Source of the DNA: Hoplostethus atlanticus
Lineage: Eukaryota; Chordata; Actinopteri; Trachichthyiformes; Trachichthyidae
Assembly: GCA_034670405.1 (NCBI GenBank)
Contig: JAXDDX010000071.1
Location: forward strand, 378,001 to 442,000
Reading direction: 5' to 3'
DNA: 64,000 nucleotides
The notes under the pieces are model-generated. The model was not told where the DNA came from. It saw only the letters and a program-made list of their open reading frames with translations, and ran no database searches. Positions 41,936 through 52,199 of the stretch are shown here, piece by piece; the first letter of the stretch is position 1, and each line of letters starts with the position of its first letter. Position numbers and translations under genes: made by a program.

Positions 41936-44204
41936 ATGAAGGTGTGGCTGCTAGTGGTGCTGGCCGTGGCGGTCCTGGCCCCCAGGCTGTCGGAGGGCCG
42001 GAGAGTCTCTAGATGTGAGCTGAAGACCAAACTGGACAAGGCCCTGAGGCTGCCCTACTGGCTGGAATGGTATAGGGATTACATCTTGAAGAAAGGTGAG
42101 GTTATGAGTGGCGGTGATTGAGAAAAGCATGTAGCACCCCAACCTTTTCATTGGAGCTGTTCAGCTGTATTGAATTTGTCTCTGCTTTCACAATGTCCCT
42201 CCATTTTTCCTATACCCAGTTTTTGTACAAACCTAAGTTGTAAGGTTTTCAAAATGAAGTAATATGAGTAATATTCCCCCCCTTCATTGACTGCTTGGTC
42301 TCCCCCATTGGGTTTTCCAGTCTTAAATGGGAATGTGTATAACTATAAATAATAAATTAAACTTTCAGATTACACGTTAGACTGAGAAAATATTTCTAAG
42401 TGTTGCCGACTCTATAGAGTACCTCATAAACCTGTATTTACTCTATATACTCTATATATATATATATATATATATGAACCGACTTCTCTGGTCTGAGGGA
42501 ACCTGAAGACTACTGGAGATGCTGCAGGCTCTTTGAACTCGGTGGAAACTCTTCGGTCTTCGGTCTAACTGGTCTTTCTCCTCTTGTCTCATCTGTGTGG
42601 TTTGGTGCAGTTGTCTGTGAAGTGGAGAGGAGAAGCCACCTCAACACTGACCTGGTGAGAGTCTTCGGCAAACGCAAACCAAAGCCTACGACGACAGTGA
42701 GACCAACACTAGCACCAACTATCCGGCCAACAGCAAAGCCAACAGCAAAGCCAACAGCCCGGCCAACAGCAAGGCCAACAGCCCGGCCAACAGCAAGGCC
42801 AACAGCCCGGCCAACAGCAAGGCCAACAGCCCGGCCAACAGCAAGGCCCGGAAACGCCACTCAAGTCAGGGGAAAGAGAGAGGCGAGCGAGGAGAGCGAG
42901 GACTTCGAGGCACAAACCGAAATGGAAGACACCATGCAGGACTTGATACACGAGGAAGAGGACAAGACCAACGAGGCCGGGGAGGAGAGGGAGGGGGAGG
43001 GGGAGGGGGAGGGGGAGGAGAGGGAGGGGGAGGGCAAGCCAGCTGATGAAGAGGAGGGTAACATTGAGACGGATGAGGGGGAGGAGGAGGAGGAGGGCAA
43101 GCCAGCTGATGAAGAGGAGGGTGACATTGAGACGGATGAGGGGGGTGAGGAAGACGTCGAGGAAGGTGGCAGCAGGAAGAAGAGGTGGACCCACAGGAGA
43201 TACAGATACAGATACAGGTACAGGTACTGGTCCCTTGGGTACTACGGTCTGTTCCAGCTGAAGGACAGCGTCCACTGTGATTCAGGATACCGCCACTCAA
43301 GGAATTTCTGCCAGAAAGCCTGCAGCGGTGAGTCTCCAGCAGACCTGGCCGTCAAATCAATAATCAATTATTACATCATGAACTCAATTAGTAACATTTT
43401 GTTTTGCATCCCCCCCTCAGCCTTCACTGATGATAACATTACGGATGACATCGACTGCTTTGTGAGGTCTCGCGCCTGGTTGTAAGTACTGCACAGCAAT
43501 GTTTAGTACTAAAACCGCTAACCATGACTAGTGTTAGTTTCCATGTATCTTATATTATATAGTTTAGGCATTTAGCTGATACTCTTATCCTGAGTAACTT
43601 CCTAGATCACCAACCTGTCAAGCAACCAATAGTAAGGAGGTCAGAGGTTGCAGCACCCTGACAACAGATGTCATAAATATTTCTGTGTCTTTATGAAAAT
43701 CATGTATGGTAAAAAAGTACTAGGTAAAAAAAATAAAAGCCAGGAGAAAGTGACGGGACTCCTTCACTTAAACTATCTCTTATTTCCCTGGTTATCATAA
43801 TATATCATTAGAGGAAATACGATAAAACGATCCTTGAGGGAAATAAGGGTGTTGCAGCAGCAAAATTAATAGGATTCAGCTGAGAAAACAACAAAGAATA
43901 TAAGGATAAAAAAATATAAAATAAGTAAAAAAACAAAAAGGGAATAAAATAGAAAAGCACGAAATAAAGACTAAATAAAAAAACACCACAGCAATGAACG
44001 TTTAGCACCAAAATGAAACAAAAAAACAAGAATACCACTTTAAACTTGGATTACCACATTTGAAATATTTGAAAGCAGGTGTAGTGAACCAAATTAATGA
44101 GTGCTATGTTTGATGAGTGCTGTGCTATGTCTGACTCCATCAGGAGACTGGTGAAGTACGGGAGATGTAGGCCCGGCTGGAACTTCTTCGCCAACTGTGA
44201 ATAA
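41936..44204 (+). CDS. C-type lysozyme-like protein with large basic/acidic insert
   Basis: Coding exons are 41936-42095, 42611-43327, 43421-43481 and 44144-44204, with consistent phases, giving 332 aa against about 145 for a normal c-type lysozyme. Residues 1-21 are a signal peptide. All eight lysozyme cysteines are present: RCEL, VVCEVE, VHCDSG, FCQKAC, DIDCF, GRCRP and ANCE. YGLFQLKDSVHC matches YGIFQINSRYWC. The catalytic Glu (position 35) is Arg61 here, and the catalytic Asp is Tyr/Gly in SLGYYGLFQ, so muramidase activity is unlikely. Between the second and third cysteines lies an insert: about eight A-R/K-P-T tetrads (residues 84-136), an N-A-T glycosylation site, RGKR (140-143), about 98 Glu/Asp/Gly-rich residues, RKKR (242-245) and an RY-repeat. 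Both R-x-K-R sites suit furin. The insert is continuous with exon 2 and open throughout. Function is unknown; a cleaved two-chain secreted peptide is inferred. An AATAAA lies at 44493-44498. Confidence 0.85.
43560..43680. mobile_element. SINE-like fragment in lysozyme-like intron 3
   Basis: TTAGCTGATACTCTTATCCTGAGTAAC, then CCTAGATCACCAACCTGTCA and TAAGGAGGTCAGAGGTTGC, match the dispersed family seen at 13800 and 21175. It falls inside intron 3 between exons 43481 and 44144. Confidence 0.5.
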
Positions 44205-44601
44205 GCAGCCGTCAGGAAACACCCAACATCACCTGCAGACGGCGTCCGGACAGCGACTTCATCCTGTTAGTGCGTCCCCTAGGCCTGTAACTGCACCTCC
44301 TAAATCTGTTAAAGTGCTTAAAATGGTTTGAATTCTGATCAATACCTTGCTCCAGGGTTAGGGTTAGTGAAGTCAGTTAGCTTCGGTTTCTTTAGGATGA
44401 ATGTGAAGTAAAACTGACACACTTGTTGTTCTTTACTGCTTTAATCAACAATTACACCGTGATGATTGATGATTTTCTCTGTGATGATTTACAATAAAAA
44501 TTAATTTTCCTCCAAAAAAAAGTATTTATAATTTGATTACTGATTAAAGTTACTGTTTTGTAATCAGATTACTGTAATCCTCAAGGACACATTCTCTAGT
44601 G

Positions 44602-44805
44602 CAGGGGTGTCAAACCATGTGCCATGAAGGGCCGAGAGTATGCAGGTTTTCGTTCCAACCCAAGAATACAGCAGGTGATTCCACTGATTACCACACCTTC
44701 ACCAGAGAGGAGGGACTAATCAGTGAAATCACCTGGTGTAGTGTTCGGTTGGAATGAAAACCTGCATACTCTCGGCCCTCCATGGCACACGGTTTGACAC
44801 CCCTG
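44602..44805. mobile_element. Palindromic hAT MITE with 8-bp target duplication
   Basis: The ends are CAGGGGTGTCAAACCATGTG and its inverse CACACGGTTTGACACCCCTG. The two halves are inverse copies over nearly their whole length (GAGAGTATGCAGGTTTTCGTTCC and its partner). The target duplication CTCTAGTG is present at 44594-44601 and 44806-44813, the 8-bp size of hAT transposition. The intact duplication suggests recent insertion. Confidence 0.9.
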
Positions 44806-45114
44806 CTCTAGTGCATTATTTCCCAGCTCGGCCCTTCATGTAGTATCCCTGATCTTCCCTCATATTAAGGTCTGTTTTCAGGATATGAAGTGTCCATGAT
44901 CCTTTTCCAATCACATTATCTATATTTTGGACACATTGACACCCAAATTGCATATGGGGTTTTACAGATATAACAAAGGGGAAAAAAAGACCCATATACA
45001 AATAACCATCATATACCTAGATACATACTACATTCAGGGTGGGGACAGTACCACCAGCCACCAACCAAATGCTGGTGAAGTTTGGCTGTGGCCAGTAAAA
45101 GTACAATACCTGAT

Positions 45115-45298
45115 ATTAAATAAGGTTTTTACTGCCCCATAGAACAAAATAACCGCAATATATCTGTGGGGGGTTTATACGGTTGCTGATCAATACCAAT
45201 GAGTCATTGATTACTTTGCCAAAACTCACGTTCCAGCCTGTACTCTGTTATGGAACAGAAACTACCCACCCACTGGAGATTCCAGATCCTCCCAGTCT
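45115..45298. mobile_element. MITE fragment related to 57330-57594
   Basis: GTTTTTACTGCCCCATA, TCTGTGGGGGGTTTATACGG, GTTGATCAATACCAATGAGTC-like text and CAAAACTCACGTTCCAGCC follow the same order as in the element at 57330-57594. It stops just before exon 2 of the second lysozyme-like gene. Left of it, 45040-45110 carries another common repeat (CCAGCCACCAACCAAATGC). Confidence 0.6.
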
Positions 45299-45320
45299 CC
45301 CCTCGACCGACTAGCATTTT

Positions 45321-46729
45321 GTTGTCCGAAGTGATGGTGCTGATGATAGTGATGATGATGGTGCTGATGATAGTGACGATGATAATGATCGTGGTGATGG
45401 TGATGACGATAGTGATGGTGATGATGATAGTGATGATCGTGGTGATAGTGATGATGATGATAGTGATGATGCTGGTGGTGGCTTGGCAGTAGAGAGCCAG
45501 TCAGGGAGGACCAGCACCACAGCAGAACAGGTTGAATCTGACGCAGACAACAGAGCGGGTGAATGTGAGGAGGAGGATGATGAAGCACAAGCGTCATCAT
45601 ACGCTCTGACAGGAAAAAGATCTTTGGACGGACCCAGAGGAGGGGGGGGGTCCGGTCCCGACGGTCCAGCAGCCTCTACGGTATCTTCCAGCTGAGTGAT
45701 GGCGTGGCCTGCCTCTCCAACACCAGGGCTCGGTCCGCCAACCTCTGCAGGACACGCTGCAGCGGTGAGCGCAAAAGATGAAAACCTTGCATCTTCAAAA
45801 AAAAGTCCAAAACATTCTCAGGATAAGAATCTTTTTAGATTGACCACCTTATATTTTTTAACGTCATGCTGGTCATTGAATGGGTTCCATGGTCCCACAG
45901 CTCCTCCCAGAAAAAAACTAAAATTGTATTGATCTTTGATGTGGTGGCAGCAGCGATGCTATTAATTGTATTATTAGTTTCATTATTCTTCTTCTACCCC
46001 ACAATTTCTCCATATCCCTCTCGTTACAAACTGGATATACAGTATACTGATACTTCTAATATTGGCTCCATATTCTTACATAGAATATTGATCCTGATCC
46101 CTTCTTTCACTCTATTCAGTTCTATACTAATGATACTGGCACTATTTCACTGTTAGTAAATCCAAGTCTATAGTCTAAGTCTATACTCTTTCCCACACTT
46201 CCCACTCTTACAATCTGCTTAACGTGTTGAAATTGTCAGCTTCATATGTTTCCAAAAGTGAAAATTGGTTCTATTCTATTTCGTATTGCTTTTTAATATT
46301 CTATTTGTATGCTTATATTCTATATTTTTTTCTGTTTTGCTTTCTGCTGCAAAAGTCCGAATTCCCCCACAGGAATAAATACGGTTTAATCTTAATTTAA
46401 CTTCATACCCTTCCAGCTTTCACTGATGATGACATCCAGGACGACATTGACTGCTTCCTGAAGACTCGGGCTTGGCTGTAAGTTATAAACATCCATAAAA
46501 ACAGGAAACACCCCACTTACATCCCCTACACTTTACACAGCAGCAGTGTTTTCACCAGCAGTGGTGCTACGGCAGCGATGGCTAAGCTGTGTTTTCTTAT
46601 GTGCGTTACAGGAAGGAGCCGAATGCTTTGCGTGAATGTGCAAGAGTGGATCCCAGCTTCGTTGACTGTAAATGCCTCACCACCTCCACCTCAGAAGAAG
46701 CAGAAATAGGGAGCCGAGGCGGAAGTTAA
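45321..46729 (+). pseudogene. Second lysozyme-like gene, tandem paralogue, probably broken
   Basis: Exon 2 ends at 45764 and encodes SSLYGIFQLSDGVACLSNTR and ANLCRTRCS. Exon 3 (46417-46477) encodes AFTDDDIQDDIDCFLKTRAWL and has the same 61-bp length and phase as in the first gene. Exon 4 (46612-46729) encodes KEPNALRECARVDPSFVDC plus a short Ser/Glu tail. Six of eight cysteines are kept. The insert is Asp/Ser-rich (45331-45480), then Glu-rich, then GKRS. No first exon or signal peptide is found upstream, where a MITE lies instead. The second cysteine is replaced (SEV where the first gene has CEV). The insert frame and lysozyme frame differ by one base across a run of nine G at about 45643-45651. 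That shift may be real or a sequencing error. Confidence 0.68.
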
Positions 46730-48950
46730 CCAAGACCGCCCACTGGTGGACTAGCGGCTAGGTGATTTTCCATAGACAAGAGGGCACACATAGTATATAT
46801 CAACTAAACGAAGCAAAAGATTGTGTTGGAAATCACCTGGGAGCACTCTCCATAAGCAATCATAAGATATACACATTTCTATCACTTTTGTTGAAAAAAA
46901 ATTTGGTGCAAAAGTGTGTGTGTGTACTACTGTACGGTTAGTAGTTTTCTTGTATCAAGTAATCTGTAATAGACTACAATAGGCAGAAGGGACGTAAACT
47001 TCAGCTCCCTATTTAGGTCTGAGATCACTCTAATATACTATATACTATTCCTCTAATATACCTTAAAAAAGTACATTTAGTACATGTACTAAGGCACACC
47101 AATTTATTTGATTAATGAAAGGCCTTCATTTGTAATTGCTGAGCAAACATTGGCAATATTGTCTCAATACAGACTCATAAATGAACATTTGTTATAATGA
47201 AACATGCTTGGTCAAGTTAAGGAACTTCAATTAATGCAAAAAAAACAAAAAACAAAAAAATCTGCTAACACAAAACCCTAAGACAAATTCTGAACACAGT
47301 AAGTAAAAAAACAAAATGAAAGAAAAATAAATAAATATGGTATTACATTTGAAATACAGTACCATCAGAAAGCTACGTGACTCAAGCTCTTGGACTCTTA
47401 GCTTCTCTGGCAATGTTCTTCTCTCAAAGGTTGTTTCCTTTAGTGACTTCACTGAATTTTCTCTCTCCATGCTAGCTAGCTAGTTTGCGATCCCTGTCCG
47501 TTTCAAGGCTGTTCCAACTCTACCAGCTCAACGACGCGCCTAGCTCCGGACTTGCCATCAAATATTTAGAGAGTAGTGTACAAAACAATTTTCCTTCATC
47601 CAGCCAAGTAAGCTTTCTGATTTTTATGCGTATTATGAGTACTGCAGAGCCGATATTTCCATCAAACATGGTGGGTTGAACGATTTAAACAAACATGGCA
47701 GTTATACGAAGATCGTTCAAGCTAACAAATCTAATAACAGATTGTTCACTGTAGACCAAAGTGAGTGTGAAATAAACCAACGTAGTCGTAATATAACGTA
47801 CAGTACTTGATGTAGTTCTAGCCTAATTCACTGTTGACAAAGGTGACCAGTCTATAAAACAATTTTTATGGGCAGTTACAGGCTTACAGTTACTAAAGGG
47901 TAGAAAAAACAAATCTATTAGTAAAATGATGTTGATAACATTACCCTAATCTTCCATGATTAATGGATCTTTATCGCTCTGTGAAAGAGCATTTTTCCCC
48001 CCTACACATGAAATGAATCTACATTTCACAGCATGTTACGTAGAGCCTGTACTGGTCTCACCACGATGAACGAAAAAGATCCAACAATAAATCAACGACA
48101 TTACATTTACTTTCTTTCCTAGAAACCATGTAGTATCACCCTAGCAACCATCTAGTACTAACAACCACTTTGCAGATATCTCACATATTGTAAAAAATAA
48201 TTTTGCTCTAAACTATTTATAGTTAGCTCAATAGCAATTTTGCGAGCGCACTAAAGACCTTTGGATGACATACCTACGTCCTGTCGTCATCACCTACGTG
48301 TGCTGCGTCTCCCTATACTTGACATTGATTGGTTTGTAGACGGGCGTGCATCTGACGTCGGCGTGTTGTCAATTCGGCGGATAGCCTTTTCCGTGTGAAT
48401 GAAATGAATGAATAGATTCATTTCGTTGCCACTATACAGTCCCTTCAGGATGTTGCGATTGCAATAATCAACGCAAATTCAACTAATTGCCTGAATACTT
48501 GCAAGAGCTTCCATTTTGCCAAAGAATACCCTGCAATATTCCCGCATAAAACGGTCAAATTGGCACAATGCTTCCACATTAATACTCCTACATGTTCGGG
48601 AGGTTTTTTTTTAAAATTTAAATATGCAATTTGCACCATTTGCTTTCTTGTTATCCTGAGCCTTTGATAGGACAATGCCGGAGTGGCCAACCGGGACGAA
48701 TGCCGGTGGGCCGGTGGGTCTTTGGGCCGGTTGGACGGGCCGCGCCGCGGTGTAGCCTAATCATTTTATAAACTGTTCAAGTTGATTTGCTGCTAACAGG
48801 CCGGTGACTAGTTAGATGTGCGTTCTCCGCTCCGGACATCTCTCTCCTTTTCTCTGTGTCAAACTGGCAGCACTGACAGACCTGACAGATTAGAGCGGGA
48901 CGGGAACGTGACGGGTCAACTAATGATGTCATGGCAAATAGTAGATATGC
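46730..48950. other. Intergenic, no gene recognised
   Basis: AT-rich sequence. Around 48670-48760 there is a GCCGGTGGGCCGGTGGG patch resembling part of a fish interspersed repeat. No exon of a known family was found. Confidence 0.45.
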
Positions 48951-48954
48951 TGCA

Positions 48955-49868
48955 TTGCAGCCTAAAGGGAAAAACAAACAAAAAATATAGCCGCAAGCGG
49001 AGTGCATGCGGAGTGACAGAAGAAGATCAATTCCACAAACAAATATATGCAGTTAACTGTATGTTTAAGTAAGCAAGGCCACTAGGACAGAGGCTTCCAT
49101 TCTCAAACAACAAAGTTCAGTTTAAACATAAAAGCCCTAGAAAAAAACTCTACTAATAATTTTACACACACGGTTCAACATTGTTATCAAACATATCCTG
49201 AGGGTTTTGTAATGATTGGATAAACAATTTCTGATTTATAGTCTGATTTGTGTTTGTGTCATGCCCATTCTTTGCATTCTTCGCCCCCTAGTTGTCGATT
49301 TTAATTAAACTTTCAGGGTATGTTTCAGGTACTTATGTGGACATATCCTGCAATTCTTGTGATGATTGGCCTAACCGTTGTTGACTTTGGTCTATTTATG
49401 TGCTGAGCCACGCTCTTTTGAAATTCATTGATCAATATCTTGAAAACTAAATAAGATATCAGCAAGCTTTATATAACTTTTGATGTGCTTGGTCCAATAA
49501 TGCTCCACAGAAAATCTGGTAGCAATCGGACCTACGGTTTAGGAGATGTCAAAAATGTGTTTTTCAAAAAATTCAAAATGGCGGAGAATCTAGTCAGGCG
49601 GACTTTAGTGGTTCTAGAGGCTTTTTTGTAGAGCACCTTGAGCTGGACTTGTGTGTCAAATTTCAAGTCAATCGGACACACGGTGTGAGGGGTGTGGCCT
49701 TTCCAAAATTTCGCTTTTGGGCCTTAATTACAGCGCCACCATCTGGCTGATTGAGCTCATGTTCCTTGGGAAGCATTTGCACATCATTTCCAGTTATTGG
49801 GCCAAGTTTCATGGTTTTAACTCATTCCAGCTCACAGGAATTTGAGAAACGGTATAAGACAACAAAGA
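48955..49868. mobile_element. Large non-coding interspersed element (ATATAGCCGCAAGCGG type)
   Basis: It starts near AATATAGCCGCAAGCGGAG and contains AAATCTGGTAGCAATCGGAC, AAAATGGCGGAGAATCTAG and CGCCACCATCTGGCTGATTG. It ends at GGAATTTGAGAAACGGTATAAGAC, after which the hairpin array begins. The same ordered motifs recur widely in percomorph genomes. No protein is encoded and the class is not settled. Confidence 0.55.
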
Positions 49869-50473
49869 ATAATAAACCGAGGTGAAAAACAATAGGGTTC
49901 TACCCCTTCGGGGTTTGAACCCTAATAATAAACCGATACGAAAACAATAGGGTTCTACCCCTTCGGGGTTTGAACCCTAATAAACCGATACGAAAACAAT
50001 AGGGTTCTACCCCTCCGGGGTTTGAACCCTAATAATAAACCGAGGTGAAAAACAATAGGGTTCTACCCCTCTGGGGTTTGAACCCTAATAATAAACCGAT
50101 AGGAAAACAATAGGGTTCTACCCCTCCGGGGTTTGAACCCTAATAATAAACCGATAGGAAAACAATAGGGTTCTACCCCTCCGGGGTTTGAACCCTAATA
50201 ATAAACCGAGGTGAAAAACAATAGGGTTCTACCCCTCCAGGGTTTGAACCCTAATAATAAACCGATAGGAAAACAATAGGGTTCTACCCCTCCGGGGTTT
50301 GAACCCTAATAATAAACCGATAGGAAAACAATAGGGTTCTACCCCTCTGGGGTTTGAACCCTAATAATAAACCGATACGAAAACAATAGGGTTCTACCCC
50401 TCCAGGGTTTGAACCCTAATAATAAACCGATAGGAAAACAATAGGGTTCTACCCCTCCGGGGTTTGAACCCTA
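49869..50473. repeat. Tandem array of eleven hairpin units (55-56 bp)
   Basis: Each unit has AATAATAAACCGA, a short A-rich spacer in two versions (TAGGAAAACAAT or GGTGAAAAACAAT), and a stem-loop built from AGGGTTCTACCCC, a short loop, and GGGGTTTGAACCCT. The stem is about 12 bp with one bulge. Hairpins start at about 49893, 49948, 50000, 50056, 50111, 50166, 50222, 50277, 50332, 50387 and 50442. Loop bases vary (TTC, TCC, TCT, CCA) while the stem is kept. A single hairpin of this type normally ends the neighbouring element, so this looks like expansion of its terminus. Confidence 0.88.
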
Positions 50474-50965
50474 CTAATTATGTAATGAACATGTGCTTCA
50501 GTCTATTTTTGAGAAGTATGACTTTTTAAGCTTTTTTTTTTTTTACATATTTTTCATTACATCATCTTAGTGTATCATAAATGTTTTCAGAAAATATGCT
50601 TGAAATACTGTAATTAAGACAAGCTTAGTTGTACTTCAGAAAAGTATCATTTCAAACATGAACTACACAGTATTTTTCAAAAATACATTTTATTCAGTCT
50701 TAATGCAATATCATTTAACATTTCTTTTCACAAGTATGTTAACATTTAACCATCAATAGTGCATTTCTGACAAGAGTACACTAAATGGGAGGAGTTGCAG
50801 GCAGTTTGAGCACTCCACTAAAAACCTGTAAATATACAGTACCTCAGTACCAGTAACTGTAGATCTAAACGACTATAATGTATGACTGCACATAAAATAA
50901 GGGTACACTGATTTCAGTGGTTAATTTTGCTTTTATAAAAAAAAGTATTTTTGTCCCTTCCACAG
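50474..50965. other. AT-rich spacer, nothing recognised
   Basis: It contains a T run at 50532-50543 and no coding signal. It ends in a pyrimidine-rich acceptor CCCTTCCACAG. Confidence 0.4.
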
Positions 50966-51138
50966 ACACCGTGATAAAGCAATTTCCGGATACCTCAGTG
51001 TCTGAAGTGCGAGCCGTCATTCGCAGAAAATGCAACAATGAGTCCTACTCAAATAAAACTGTCCCCTCCACTGGAAGGATGAAGATGGTGACATTAAGTT
51101 TTAGTTTCAGTGTTTGGTTCAACCATTTGTATGCTTAA
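50966..51138 (+). pseudogene. Possible terminal exon with BEN-domain-like end
   Basis: After the acceptor CCCTTCCACAG the frame reads DTVIKQFPDTSVSEVRAVIR then RKCNNESYSNKT and stops at 51136-51138. The pattern of a helix with FP-x-x-S-x-x-x-x-R followed by KCNNE resembles the C-terminal end of BEN domains. No upstream exon was found within the window. An ATTAAA lies at about 51454. It may be a terminal exon fragment carried by a repeat rather than a local gene. Confidence 0.35.
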
Positions 51139-52199
51139 CTTGAGTTTGTAAAAAAAATGCACTTTATTTCTGCACTTTCATTATTTTTTAGATTCTTATA
51201 TTTTTGGTACAGGACACTGTAATGTGAGCATGCTCTAAGAAAATCATCCTTGTTTTGATTAATGATGGGATATTCATAGTTTACATTTCAGTAACAGTGG
51301 TATATTTGAAGTGTGCTACAAATTGTTCTGTTTAAAGTAGCTCGGCCATACCACTGATACAATACATTATTTATTTTTGGTTAAGATTTAATATATGCTG
51401 TACTTGTTATGTACACAGGGAATTTATTTTTGTCTGTAATGTACACAAGATCTACATTAAAGTTGTCTAGTGTTCTATGTGTGTGTGTGTTGGTTTAAAC
51501 ATATATTTTCTACAGCTTTTTGTTATACTAATAGTGGCTCTTGGAGTATATTGGTAATACATTACTAATGAAATGATATTCTATTGAAAGTGTCCATGGA
51601 ACACATTGATATGAAACTTAAGATATACTCAGAGTACCTCAAGTACGACAAAAAAGTGTATTTTGAATGTAATTTAAAGTAATACATTTCAATTACAATA
51701 AAGGTACTTAAAGTTGTTCCATTTTAACACAACTAACTAAATATATTGCAATTAGCTTAAAATTGAACTTAAGCATTTCTAAAAGAACACTTAACATACA
51801 AAGTTGTTCCAAAATAACACACTTAGTATGCGGTTAGTATAGCACAATTAAAATATGATAAGTACATCGAAGAAAAGCACAACTTAAGTATATTTCTTTT
51901 TCACCTGGGGTTGTCAAGGAGACGGCGGATTCCGCCGAGGCAGAGATCAGAAGCGTGTGCTTTGCGCGTGCCCTGAAGTGACGTCACACAAAAATATGAG
52001 CGTTTTATGAGTGCCTGTGTGATTCAAACAGTGTTTTTTTTTTGACTTGTGCGGCATGGACGGTATATTCCTAACAGTTTTAGAGCAGTGTCCCTTTTCA
52101 ATGGCTGTCTATGGGGAAGATGCTTTCGGGCCGCATCAGTATTTAGGCTGCAATACCACCGTCGGCCACCATGTCAAATTGGCAGTAAGGCTTAGATAT
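51139..52199. other. AT-rich stretch with repeat-like end, no gene seen
   Basis: The part 51590-51905 contains many AACTTAAG and AAGTACTT-like short inverse motifs and ends CTTTTTCACCTGGGG, similar to fish DNA-transposon termini. Nothing coding is recognised. Confidence 0.4.

Noticed and set aside
42709-43300. Long minus-strand frames opposite the lysozyme-like insert
   Set aside because: They are shadows of the GC-rich, repeat-encoded insert. The plus-strand frame is linked to lysozyme domains on both sides with correct splice phases.
45250-45492. Plus-strand frame from 45250 with Met/Val/Ile repeats
   Set aside because: It is the out-of-frame reading of the Asp/Ser repeat that belongs to the second lysozyme-like gene.
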